A DNA stretch of 64,000 nucleotides from Myrmaecium sp. VS I D KN 1 (lineage: Eukaryota > Ascomycota > Dothideomycetes > Valsariales > Valsariaceae), in assembly GCA_019775845.1 (NCBI GenBank), contig JADQAV010000018.1:627044-691043 (forward strand). The letters run 5' to 3'. Under the pieces are notes generated by a model. That model saw only the letters and a list, made by a program, of their open reading frames with translations, ran no database searches and was not told the DNA's origin. Shown one piece after another: positions 1 to 13,656 of this stretch (its first letter is position 1; the number at the start of each line of letters is the position of its first letter). The translations under genes and the position numbers were made by a program.

Positions 1-3000
1 TCTGATTGTTTAAGGACAATGTCGCGATGTTCGTGCAGCGGTGTCGCTAAGTTGACCGATATCGTGGTTGTTCGAGCGACGGCGACGCAGGAGAGAGTAG
101 GTATAGCAGAGGTGAGGTTGTTGTCGGGGAGTCGCAGTGGCTGTCAAGCGCCTAGGAATAACTGTGGCACCCACGCTAGAGGCTGGAATGGTCGATGAGG
201 ACGAGGCGGAGGCCGGCAAGCTGTGCCAAGGCGGGCGTTTGCTGATGGATAAGGTTACAAAAGCTGGGCGAAAGTGAAATGAAGCGGCCCTGAGGGTGGT
301 AAAATGAACAAGTAGGTCGTCAAGCAGTCGGGCAAGCAAGTGATGATGCAGCGAACCTGACCAGGGCCAACCCAGACGGTTGCAGATGGAAGACCAAACG
401 ACGGGACGTCCCGAAAACGAAACAGGCAAACAATTGGGTAACGAACGGAAGTCTCGCACTCGAGACCAGAGGGGGGGAAGTGAGGGAGGTCCGGCGTAGA
501 TATGCAAGGCCGTTGGAGGTTGCGAAGGCGAGGTGGTGAGGACAGGCGGAGGAGAATCCCTGAGGGTGCCACTGGTGCCCATCTGAAATGATGACCGTGG
601 TCGCGGGCCGATTCTGGGGTCCCTGCTGAGCATGGAAGTGGAGGCCGCCCGGGCCCATCCGGCCTGCGCTACTCTCAGGGACCAAGGGGACGAGGCACTA
701 AGGGGATTGCCTTGGCTCTCAGGGACAGCCGCCCGCCGAGAAGATCTGGCCGACCGCGTCGGCGGGCCTATGAACTCACTGCTTGGCCGTCAGTGACCGT
801 CCCTTCCCAGCCGCCAGGACCCGTTCCCTCACGCCATCCTCGTCTGTTTGCACTCCGGAGTGCCTCCATCATCCCTCATCATCCATCCCCAGCACGCGTG
901 GCCGGCGGCAGTTTGGCAATCTGGCAATCCGGCAGTCTGGCAGTCCGGCAGCGCTTAGCAAAGATGTATGTAATCTGAGGTGCTCCACGCCATCATCCCG
1001 TCCACGATCACACAGAACCGCAGTCCGGGAGTGAAGCGTGAAGACCTGAGGTGTTGGGTGTGGATGGGATGTCATCACTGATCGAGGCAGATGCTGAGCC
1101 ACGCATGACAGTGGCGCGCGTTTCATCCTCCTCATCGCTTGCGAAACCGATAGGCTGCCTGTCCACCACTTCTCCTTTCCTTCTATCCCTCTCTCTCCAC
1201 CTCCCGACTACTAGAAGATGCACCGCATCCCCATGACTACACGCCCGACAGCTCTCCGTCCTGACTGTCTTCCGATCACCACTGACGCTGCTCTCGCTCT
1301 GGTTTTCTAATCATCCTCAGACGGCACCCTCCACCCCTGCCTCCTTTTTCGTTCGCGAGCTTGGCCCAACAGCCTCGGCTCTTGCGCCCTCGCGGCGTCA
1401 AGCTTTCTCATCCCCTGCGTCGATCTCCTATTCTGTCTATTGCCCCAAACCCCCTGTGGCCAAATCAACCCTCTGCTGGCGAAGCGAAGACACCATCAAC
1501 TTTGGCAAGCTGATCGAACCATCGTGGCAGGACCGTCACATACACTGGCGCTGCGATGCAATTTATTCGTTACAGTTCCCATCGATTCATCTCCCCATGA
1601 TGCCTTTTCTGTCTTCTCTAGTAGCCCGCCAAGCGCTACAGACACGCGATGGTCCTGCGAACGAATCTGTACATCCTGTGCAACGTCGACCTTGGCGTCT
1701 TCGGATGTGCAGTCCAAACATGACATTCTGAAACAGCTTCGCTCCTTCTCTCACCACATTCACTCAATTCTCCCCTCGTCCGTTCGACGAGTTCCCCGCG
1801 ATGCACCTGAGCTCGACCCCTCAACGCCCGTCGCACGTCCCCCTTTTCTCTCTCGCGCACTTTACACGTCCGCACATGCCCTCGTATCGCCTCGCCAAGC
1901 CGGCGTCGAAGCGTCCTCCTGAGACGACGATGCCATCCGCTATGTTCCAGGAACAGCACCAAGGGCACGATTCTGCTCAGTGTCTCACTCCTAAACGTCT
2001 AAGCGACCGTGAGCCTATATTAAGCTTCTTTCGCGTGGATAGTATCAACTTCCCGATGTTCGGAAACCTCCGCCTCCCAAGGGTGTCACTGCGGTCACGA
2101 TCGAGGCACCGACCTTCAAATAGGAGGACGTTTGATCTTCGGCATGGGAACTTACACTATCGCAGGAGCGTGCTAGAAACGGGGAGTGCGAAACAATCGC
2201 CCATCGACGGAGCGGTTAGAGCTAACAATAAGTTGACGCCAGTCTTTGTTGGGTGATCGATGTATTCCGATGATCTCGCGATTGTCACAACGATGTCTTC
2301 AGGAGCCTCTTATCGCATTTCCTGGATCGAGTCTCAAGATAAAACCGCTCGAGGTGCTGGAGGGACCCTTCGCAGTTCCCCACTACAAATAGATACTGAC
2401 TACTATACAGAGGCCGGAGCAATCTCCGTGTATTAGCCCGGGGGATTTCAGACAGCCAGACGTCCGCCAAAGCACTTCACTCACCAGATGCCAGCATGGC
2501 TTCATGATCGCAGTTATCTCCCCACTGTCTTCCAGAACTGGACATACAACATGATCTGGAGGCGTTTCTGGCGACTCGTTTCATGTTGTTGTTTCGAAAG
2601 TATTTCTCAGTGAGCGCGACTGACTGATACTCACTCCACTCTGGAACACTCTCTACAGACCAGAGTCTGGGATGCAGAACTGCTCGTGACTGAGTTGATC
2701 CTTCCTAATCGATCTATTCTCAGATCGCTCCGTTGAACGCATTAACATGATATCTCTAGGCGGGAGGAAGAGGTATCTTCGAACCCTCTGAATTCATCTC
2801 CTTTACTTTGAGAACGGCGTGGAAGCATCAGTCACCGTCATCCGATAAGACGACGGTATACAGCAGGTTCGAGATGCACGAGGACCTTACTACCGTTGCA
2901 TTCTTTTATATGTCTCTCTTCTGATCTCTTTTCTCTTCTCTGGGTGCACCTCATTGCGGACCTCTACACGTCGTCCCTGCTATCACCTCGCTTGAGGAGA

Positions 3001-3340
3001 AGTCCGCCGTTTCTCTTCTCACACTGCCCATCTGCACTCCCATTATTGGCACAGAGGGGAAGACGATTTGCTTTCGCGACGATGTCTAATTGAGTTCCCC
3101 TTCTACGGCATTCTCACTACCATTGTCTGTACCCATCGTAGGTCTGACTTCCAAATCAGAGCAATCCAGTATATCCCCTCTCTCATCACGCTGTCCTCCG
3201 ACACTCTGGGAGACGTCGTGACGTTGTCGACAGGAGCTCGTCGATAGCGATAGCTGTATCTGTTGCCAGATACAGAAACATCAACCTGAGCCGTAAGGCG
3301 ATGGGCGGCACCGTCATCCTTCTTTTCCCGGCAGACGCTC
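1..3340. other. No recognisable gene
   Basis: I find no open frame with a recognisable domain here on either strand. The longest frames (a 207-codon minus frame at 10-633 and a 160-codon plus frame at 1440-1922) are compositionally simple, rich in Ser, Pro and Arg, and match no family I know. The part from about 2230 onward is poorer in GC and full of stops in all frames, so it may be decayed sequence continuous with the repeat block that follows. The first 700 bases could contain the end of a gene lying left of the window. Confidence 0.5.
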
Positions 3341-3880
3341 GTCCCTATCGATAAGTTAATGTCAGATGAGGAGTTCTTCTCGGGTCAAGACACGCTTTTC
3401 CTCTAATCGCACACGCGGTCGTACTTTGCGGATTGAACGCAGAGCCTATATACTTTTTTCAAACTGAGCGGTAGGTCGACGAGTGATACGATCATATTCT
3501 TCTTCTGCAGATGCTTCGTCCTGGATTAAGGTTCATTGGCAGATGAGGACCTCTTCCCAGGTGATGACGCCGTATTCTTACAACTACACATGCGTTAATA
3601 TGTGCTATACATCCCTTACAAAGTCGATGCGGAGCCCATGTGCCATCCAGGCTGAGGGATAGGTCGACGAGCGGTACGATCACCAACTTCTGCAGATACT
3701 GGTCCTCGATCAAAGTTAATGTCAGAGGACGAGATCTTCCCAGATGAGGACGCCCTTTTTCTACCATCGCACACGCGTTCAAACCCTGCAGTCTCGATGC
3801 AGCGCCCCTTAGGTTATTGCTTTGCCGCTAGCAGCAGTTGTTCGCGTATGTCTAGGTATCAGCTCCGCCTTGGTCTACGG
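3341..3880. repeat. Three diverged tandem copies of a ~180-bp unit
   Basis: Three head-to-tail copies start near 3341, 3513 and 3698. Shared landmarks recur in order: a segment like gttaatgtcagatgagga, then cgcacacgcg, then ggtaggtcgacgag, then cttctgcagat. On the plus strand the aligned copies carry related peptide fragments such as DEDLFPGDDA (second copy), DEIFPDEDALFL (third) and DEEFFSGQDTLFL (first), each followed by HTR or HMR. The copies have stops and at least one relative single-base shift between them. This looks like a decayed coding repeat or an old tandem duplication. I do not recognise the family. Confidence 0.7.
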
Positions 3881-5003
3881 CTCGAAGAGAGCGTGTACCG
3901 GTACGCTTTGCTATTTCTCTTAGGACGCTCCATGACCTATTACATAGCTGCCCTGCTATCAGTCTGTCTGGATAAACACAATAGAGAGAGTTCTTTGCGC
4001 TGGGATCCATTAATTCGGGAACGTGGATAGCTATAGAGGGTACGGAGCAAGGTAGGTCGGTAGGGTACGCTTTGAATATACGTTGGATATTGTATTCTGT
4101 AGACTACTACATCACACACAATGATAGTAAACATCCATTTCGCTCGTTCCCTTCCCGCCTTCGTTCCGTCCGTTCCGATGTGGAGTCGGTCAGACCCCGC
4201 CCCCAGGGCGATTAACTGTGAGGTGAGTGGCGCAGGGCGGTCTTGAACCACAAAATAGAGATGTGTCTCTTCTCCTGGCGCGAACTACTGCCATAGTGAC
4301 CGTACGTATTGTAACTTGTAATAGGGGTGCACATAGTGGGTACTGTACCCACCCATATCAAAGCAACTGCCGAGTGCATCTTTTCCTCACCGCATCTTCG
4401 TTGTAAGAGGAGCAAGGTACTCAAGTACCTACCTACATACTTGTACCTCGCTGCCAAGCTTCGTGCCTTGGACCGTCGGTGTTGGCAAAAGCTTGCTTTC
4501 GCCGTCCCTGAACAGGTGTGGGGTTTGGTTTCCAGCTTTTGGAGGGGTAAGGAGGAGGGGTAGGAGGGGGGAGACTGATTGGCCCAGGCGGTGGGGGTGG
4601 GGGGTTGGATGGGACCTGTCCTGTGCATGACGTGTTGCGACACCAACTGAACTTTGAACGTGTGAATTGCACTGGTTTGGAGTGAATTGACGTACAGCAA
4701 GTTAGCATTATTACCGGGCAGTAGACATCGTGCTGCGACTACATTACGACGACTGCTATTACTACTACCCCTCGTCATCTACCCGATAAAACCCTCTGAT
4801 ACCTCTCTTCACATCCTTCTCCTTCTTCCTCCCCCTTCTTCCTCCCCCTTCTTCCTTTGTTTCTTCTTCACCTCCTCTCCCGCTTTCTCCCTCCGCCTCC
4901 CCATCTTCACGAAACCCGAGACCACTTCCCCGCTTCATCATCACTCCCACGCATTCCTTCCCCCTATCTTTCAGTGCCCCGCTTCCCTTACCTGATCGCC
5001 AAC
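3881..5003 (+). promoter_or_regulatory. Upstream region of glutamate decarboxylase
   Basis: No gene is seen. The last 200 bases before the start codon (about 4800-4995) are a strong pyrimidine tract of CTTCTTCCTCCC-type repeats, as is common in leaders of highly expressed fungal genes. A TACCTACCTAC motif lies at 4426-4436. No clear TATA box is visible. Confidence 0.45.
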
Positions 5004-6866
5004 ATGGTCCACCTCGCCCACGTCCCCACCGACAGTGATCTCTCGGCCCCCTTGGTCGAAGGCGTCGAGAAGATCCAGTTCCAAGAGCTGGAGGAGGACA
5101 CCGTCACCGCCTCGGTCTATGGCTCCCGCTACGCCGCCCAAGATCTGCCCAAGCATGAGATGCCCGAGCGCGAGATGCCCAGGGAGGTGGCTTACCGTAT
5201 GATCAAGTGGGTTTTGAACAGGATCAGCACTTCTGTTGTGACCAGCATGGCTGACATGCTCCTAGGGATGACTTGACGCTTGATGGCACTCCCACTTTGA
5301 AGTAAGATCGCGTGGAATCCTCCCGGTGTCTACGATGCTAACGCAGCTGCAGCCTGGCGAGCTTTGTCACGACTTACATGGTAAATTTCCCTTCCGTGAC
5401 CCTCAATTCTGGCCGACAATGCCGCTCACACCTCCCTAGGAAGATGAGGCTGAAAAGCTCATGACCGAATGCTTCTCCAAGAACTTTATTGATTATGAAG
5501 AATACCCGGTCAGCGCCGACATCCAGAACCGTTGCGTGAGCATGATCGCCCGTCTCTTCAACATTCCCTCTCACGACGAGAACACCAACGCAATGGGCAC
5601 CAGCACAATCGGCTCCTCCGAGGCCATTATGCTTGCTGTGCTCGCGATGAAGAAGTGCTGGGCCAACAAGAGGAAGGCGCAGGGGAAGCCGACCGACAGG
5701 CCCAACATTGTCATGAACTCGGCGGTGCAGGTGTGCTGGGAGAAGGCGGCACGATACTTCGATGTCGAGGAGAAGTATGTGTACTGCACGGAGGAGCGTT
5801 ATGTGATCGATCCTAAGCAGGCGGTCGACCTGGTCGATGAGAACACGATCGGCATTTGCGCCATCATCGGCACGACGTACACTGGCGAATATGAGGATGT
5901 CAAGGCCATCAATGATCTCATTGAAGAGCGCGGCTTGGACGTGCCTATCCATGGTAAGTTCGCCTTTTGGCGGCTACGAGGTGCAGGAAACCCCGTCACT
6001 GACATTCCACAGTTGACGCCGCCTCCGGAGGCTTCGTCGCCCCCTTCGTTAACCCTGACCTCGTCTGGGACTTCCGCCTTCCCCACGTGGTCAGCATCAA
6101 CGTGTCCGGTCATAAGTACGGTCTCGTATACCCAGGTGTCGGCTGGGTGGTCTGGCGCGACCCATCCTACCTCCCGAAGGAGCTGATCTTCAACATCAAT
6201 TATCTCGGTGCTGACCAGGCCTCCTTCACCCTCAATTTCTCCCGTGGTGCCTCCCAGATTATCGGCCAGTACTACCAGCTCATCCGTCTCGGCAAGCACG
6301 GCTACCGCAGCATCATGCAGAACCTCACCCGTACCGCCGACTACCTCGCCGCGAACTTGGAGGCGCTTGGCTTCATCATCATGAGCGAGCGCGGTGGCCG
6401 CGGCTTGCCCCTTGTCGCATGCCGGCTCGACCCCAAGAAGAACAAGCTATACGACGAGTTCGCCATCGCCCATCAGCTCCGCGAGCGTGGCTGGGTGGTG
6501 CCGGCCTACACCATGGCCCCGCACTCCAACGGCCTGAAGATGATGCGGGTCGTCGTACGCGAAGACTTCAGCCGCTCCCGGTGCGACTCGCTCATCTCGG
6601 ACTTCAAGCTCGCGCTGCAGGAGCTCGACAAGATGGACGCCCGGAAGCTGGAGGAGCGGCGGGAGCACATGAAGATCCGCGCGGCGAAGATCTGGCGGCA
6701 CCGCGCTGGCCTCGGGAGCCCGCGGAGCGTTAAGCGGGAGCACGAGGCGCTGGAGAACGGGGAGGGCAGCGGCAAGGTCGGGAGCACGGGCGAGACGCAG
6801 AAGATCTATGGGGACGAGAAGCACAGTCTGCAAGGCAAGCATGGCAAGACGCATGCCGTGTGTTAG
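5004..6866 (+). CDS. GAD1: Glutamate decarboxylase, PLP-dependent
   Basis: It converts L-glutamate to GABA and CO2 with pyridoxal phosphate, the entry to the GABA shunt, in the cytosol. Exons by hand: 5004-5206, 5266-5301, 5353-5380, 5440-5953, 6013-6866 (544 aa). The introns are 51-59 bp, and the splices restore the family run [19 protein letters not shown]. The PLP-binding lysine is in NVSGHKYG (about K295). Upstream lie the cofactor-pocket motif TSTIGSSEA and the aspartate of VDAASGGF (about D262). The C-terminal 80 residues are charged and lysine-rich, a region where plant GADs bind calmodulin and where fungal ones vary. The start codon is the first ATG after the CT-rich leader, in context ccaacATGg. 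The gene converges on adenine deaminase. Identity is very secure; only exon edges could shift. Confidence 0.96.
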
Positions 6867-7650
6867 AGTACATAGCCCAGGCTGGGGGAGAAGGGAGAAG
6901 TCTCTTGGATATGGAGGAAGGCGGGTGCACGGTCGGGAAAAAGGACATTCCTTTTATCACGTTAGGATCAACGACTGAATGATAATCGCACATGTATCTC
7001 TGCTTGTTCTTTTCCTGTTACTCCAGCTGGAAGATCCTGTATATGCCATTTGACTAGTCTAACCATTCGCTTCAGCCGGGAGGAGAAGAAAAGAAAAAGA
7101 CAAACGCAGTGGGGAGATGCATAGCTAGCGAAACGTGAAAGATTCTCTATATGCTCTTTTGACCTCTCTAATTGTTCATCCCAGTTCGCCTCAATTCGGG
7201 ACAACGATGGGAATAGAAAAGGAGGAACGCCGTCGGTGAATGCATAGCTCTGCGTGACTCGGACTGAACTCTTCTCTTTTCCTTCTCTACCCATCCACAA
7301 AGCAACCCCGTTTATTCAGACAAGCACCAACAAAAATGCATCAGCGAGATAAACCCCCAAAAAACGCCATTCTGCTCTATCTTTTCCCTTGCTTTTGAAC
7401 CAGATCGAATTTCTTCTCTGTCTCTGAACGCCACGCGCCTCTTGCCCCCCTCAAGACGTTCACCCCTCATCCCTCTGCATGGTCGCCACCTCGAGTCGCA
7501 CGGAGTCGACTTTCGACTCTAGCAGGCGTTTTGGGGAAAGTGTACTGGGGAGGGCAAGATTCGAACATGCAGACGAACCAAGCCCGCACCCTTCCCTTCC
7601 CTTCCCCACCCTCATCCTTCCCGCCCCTCCCTTCCCTTCGCCTTCCCCCC
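6867..7650. other. Convergent intergenic region with a tandem duplication
   Basis: This holds the 3' ends of two convergent genes and no coding signal of its own. Inside it, 7029-7130 and 7137-7254 are diverged copies of one another (listed separately). The left flank of adenine deaminase (7560-7650) is a CT-rich tract. Confidence 0.6.
7029..7254. repeat. Diverged two-copy tandem duplication (~105-115 bp)
   Basis: Copy 1 (7029-7130) and copy 2 (7137-7254) share the same ordered words: AAGAT.CT.TATATGC, TTTGAC, TCTAA, TTC, a purine-rich AAAAG stretch, AACGC and finally ATGCATAGCT (7117-7126 and 7240-7249). Copy 2 is about 12-15 bases longer in its middle. It lies between two convergent genes, so it is probably transcribed in one or both 3' UTRs. 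Confidence 0.65.
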
Positions 7651-9098
<1,448 letters not shown>

Positions 9099-12000
9099 TT
9101 AGAAAAAGAAAAGAAAATGAGAGAGGATCGAAATTGAATGAAAGGCCCAGAAGACGCAGAAGTTCCTGTACTGATCGAGACGCGGAAGAAAGAGTATCTC
9201 GGTCCCAGAAATCACTTTTTTCTTGCTTCTTTTTCTTTCTTCTCTTTCCCCGACGTTGTTCAGTGCGCAAGTCGCACGTTCGGAAAATTTCCTATGGTGT
9301 TGCTGACATAACAGGTACGGAGAAAAAAAAATAAGATGGTGCTAGGGGGGAAGAGAGCTAGCGGTTGCGTAAAGCGGTAGCAGCGGCGGGGGAGAAAAAA
9401 AAAGTACGGAATACTCCGAGCGACTTTCGGCGTTATTGATTGAAAGATACTGTGACCAACAGCAGAGTGTAGAGAAAACGGAGCAGCGCAGCGAACGAAG
9501 GCCTGGACTTGGCCGGATAATAATGGGAGTGCGAGGGAAGACAGCATACGCTTATTGCCATGCATAAAAGCTGAACAAAGAAGACCTTTGTGTTGTGTTG
9601 CACATCAAACGAACCCGCAGCGACGGCACGCAGGTAGGCATTCGATTGGTATAGTAGGAGGTACAATACCAACACAGAGGGGCCGGCCAACAGTCTCCAT
9701 AGATGCAAAACAGTGTGAGAAAGGCCCGACCAAAGAACACAGGTCGCAAGAAAGACATAAGCGTTGGTGAGAAGCTGCGCAGTTGCTCAGCGATTGCTTG
9801 TTCATCACGCGCTGAAAGATCGATCAAGCGAGTGAAAAAGAGGAAAACGTGTTGAAGAACAAACCATTACTGGTACGTCCATCTTGCACCCTCCCAACTT
9901 GCGCAAGGTGACTCCGAGGGTTTCTATCTATATCCCGCGTTTGACGCAAATGCCGTCATTGGGTGATAGGTATTGTGATGCGACGTGTACGAGCGATGTG
10001 CGTTGGAGGGTATGTAGTCCAACCGTTGATATCCGTCGACGTGTGGTAGATTCCGGGAATTCTCCTACGCCATCGCCTCTTTCCCACAACCATCTATCGT
10101 TTCGCCATACATGTGTCGTAGAGCCCACTCAACGTCATATAGTGGAGGTGGTCTCGCATGGGATGCAAGACCTCACGCCCGATGCTTTCACGCCCTCAGG
10201 CGCGGAACTTTGTCCTCTCAGGTCCCCTCAGGACACTCGAAGGCTTCGTGTATGCGCAAGCACCGTAGATCACCCAGGCACGTCGTGCCGGGTAAATGGC
10301 GGAGAGGGTCTGTCTCTTGCTTCTCACTTTGACGATCCCTCTCAGACGCCGCAGTATGACATTGGCATGGGAGCCGATCATGAGTGACAATATCTATCAC
10401 GCGTATTGCTGGAAGCGAGAGGGAAAGAAGACACCCCCGGAAGAATCTTCTGCGGCACGGAGATCTGTGTAACCGATCTCCACCGGTACCGTCTCTTACC
10501 GGGAAACACCGTGCTGGCGACAGCGATACAAGAAGGCACAGAGTGAAGCAATGCACCCCTTCATTGAAAGCTCAATGCCTCCTTCCGGCTACAAAACCTC
10601 TGCGGTTCAGGCACCCAAGCATGCTTCTTGATCGTATATCGGTGAGCTCCGTTAACTGCGCGGAGTCAGCGATACAGAAGCACGCCGATCGACGATGCAT
10701 AGCTGGTCAGCTTCACCGGTTTTGAAGAGACGCCGTGTCAGGAGTCGAGCTCGACATGTCGTAGATCTCAATGATAGGTATGGGCTGTGTCGACGAAAGG
10801 CGGAGCAATCCTGTATTCCGGCATCGGTGCAACTTCCGCATGCTTCATCGTCGGTCAAGCCCCAAAGTCCCAAATCAGTCGCGCATCCTGTCTCCGTACC
10901 GGAGGTGGAAACCTCCACCGCAAGCGTCACCACTCATACATCAGGGTGAACTGCGCGCATCCCACTACGCTGCACATGACCATCCTCGATTGTACAGCAG
11001 GATCAACATAGGACTCGAAGTTCAACCCACCTTCACCCCACTCGCCTTTGAAGATAGAGAGGGAAGAAGGTCGGCTGCTGTAAAGAAAGACGCCGAATGA
11101 TTCGCAGCCGCCCGGAAACAACCGTCACGGATCCCGGATCTGCGCGAACATTTCCCATAATCCTCTCTTCAGTACCACAGCGCGCCGACGGGTCGTGCTC
11201 TCAGCCCGTGGCTAGTACCGGAAATGGTAGCGGTGCTCCGTGCTTGGTCCTGTACAGGAGTAAAATACCCAGTGGGAAGGACGACGCTACGGACCCGGCT
11301 CCGTAGTGTATACAAGGGCGGTTTCATAAATTGAGCTTGTCGAGCACCTGCGAAAGTAGGTAAGGCATGGAGTGATGGGATGTTTTCGTCCTCCCGGGGC
11401 TCTCACGCGCGATCGATCATCACAATTCACGATTGAAGACCCCCTCAGATGCTGTTTGGGTTTTCCGCCAGTGCCCGTGGTGTGTTGCAGCCTGGGCCTT
11501 TAATAGGCGGTGGCGAAGCGATCCATGTGCGCGGGGGGAAGGGGGGCGCTTGGAGAAACCCTACCAGACTTCCCGGCGAGGGCTCGGTCGGCGGAAACTG
11601 CCTGCACGACATATCTGCTGCCATTCTGCCAACCTCCCACGTCGGATGGATGGAAGGGCTGTTCTAGGCGTGGAGGTGAGCTGTCGGCTTATGTTCGATT
11701 GCTCGATCACACTATTCATGTACGGATGTCATTTCATGTCCATTCTCGGCGAGCGCCGCATACCGAATCTGCCTGAGAGCAAGACGAAGGTGCGGGCAGG
11801 GAGAAGTCTTTCCCAGCAATAATGGAGATAGCGACCACGAACCCAGAGCTGGGTCTAGGGTCGAACGCGGATTAGATGTCCCAAGGGCGAGTTGTCATCC
11901 TGCTGTCGGTTTCCAAACGGGCAACTACTTGAGTCGTGCACCCCCTAGAACCGTGAAGACGTGCAGTCAGCGGCCAGATTTTCCCGTGGTTGGCATTCGA

Positions 12001-13577
12001 GGCTCGAATCGAATTGCAAGGGCGGGGACAGCCGAAACCTTCGAGCGTTGCCATAGCCTCGGCATTCGTTGCCTCAACAGATTTCGCGGTGTGCGTGTGT
12101 GCGTGCGTGCCTGTTTTCGCTTGGCTTTTGCACAACGGTCCGTCGCACACTTGCCACTTGATGGGTTCCTCAGGGGCCAAGTGGTGGTGGCAGCTTTTTA
12201 CATCGCTACCTTTTTTTAGCATCCGCTTACCCATCTTTTCTGCTCGATCGAATCTCGCGAAAAGATGAAGGAGTTCTTGGTGGATACCGCCTTTACGAAG
12301 CAAGATTGGTCCGTTAGAGGGCTAATCTTGTACTTCGGCAACCTCGGATGGAGTCCGGTGGAGGTGGCCCAGATATCCGACAATAACCCCTCGGCTCAAG
12401 TTGCCAGGGCGATGAAAGGGCCGGAGTGGAGCTTCAAGGACGCCTCCAAATCACGTTTCGTACACACGGCTTGGATTACACACGGGACTGTTTGTCCAGG
12501 TGATGTGGTTGACAGCTCGGGTCATCTTTGTCATACTTTCGCGCGCAAGTGGCGGCGGTCAAGCAGGCGTCACGGTAGCTTCGGGCGGAGCGAACCGAGT
12601 CAAGGCGGGAGGGGAGCAAAAGGAGGTCCTGCAACATGGATTCCTAATATGCCAGCCGTCTGCACCGGATGGGCTGAAGATCCGCGCAGATCTTGCCTTT
12701 CGATCATCCGCATGGGAACGATTGTTCTGAACCGCCGTCTCCCGCCTCTGCTCGTTACCAACGTTTGCCCAGGGCGGTCAGCAGCCAGGTCAAACGCCCA
12801 GGGGGAGGGGGTTGGGACGAACCGGCACCTACCAGTCTCGGTGCGAGCGACACCCCAGCCGAGGAGGATCCGAGAGGACGCGCACTTTGCGGAATGATGT
12901 TCTTAATTACACCCGCATCATTTCCCGCTCCGGCTCGTCTGCTCTGATCATGGATGGTCCAGCGAAACGGCGTGAGGCCCGTTTTTTGCCGGGCTGTGGA
13001 AGGTTAGCGTCCGCGGCAACGTTCATGTGGCAGCTTCGTTAGTGAATTTGACCATCCTGTCCTCGGACAGTAGTACATACTGCACGCTGCACACCGCGCG
13101 TGGACAGCCGGTCGATCTCGCGTCGTTTCACTGGCGGATCCGCGCTCGAGGCGACGTTGCCGATTCGACCGTCTTCATCTCCCGGCGTGCTCACCAGCTC
13201 GACAGGCCAGAGAGAGGATCGTCGAGGCGCAGGGTGTGCTGACAGAGCGACCAGGAACGACCGTCGAACGGCTGGTGAGTCTAGAAGGTGAGATGGACGG
13301 TGGGAGCTGCGAGGACGACGTGATGTCCATCCGATGTGCTGGGAAGATGGCAGCGACGACCCGGAGAAGTCGCAAATTGGTGTGTGCACAGGCGCGTCTG
13401 GCCCTTCTGGACCGGGAGGGCGCTAGCGGGTGTGCCGGAGGAGCAGGGGGGGGCGCCTCAGGCTTGCATGCGGCTAGCCTGAGAGAGCACATGGGGTAAA
13501 AACGTGGACTCGCTCAGCTAAACGGCGCCACCCTGCTCGTCGTGTGGCTGGCTTGGCTGGCTTGGCGGTTGGGCTGT

Positions 13578-13656
13578 CCATGGATGGATGGATGGAAAAT
13601 GGATGGTGTCGTGGTGCCTCGGGCAGGCATGGAAGGCACCTCATCATCCATCCATC
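13578..13656. repeat. ATGG microsatellite with inverted counterpart
   Basis: A TGGATGGATGG run at about 13578-13606 is followed 40 bases later by CATCCATCCAT at about 13646-13656, which is complementary to it. The pair could fold into a hairpin. No gene is nearby. Confidence 0.55.

Noticed and set aside
2231-4030. Transposon or virus-like remnant
   Set aside because: No recognisable transposase, reverse transcriptase, terminal repeats or target-site duplications; only the local tandem repeat is supported.
7553-7580. TTCGAA box resembling a tRNA B box on the minus strand
   Set aside because: The T stem does not pair fully and no D arm, anticodon arm or acceptor stem is found at the right distance.
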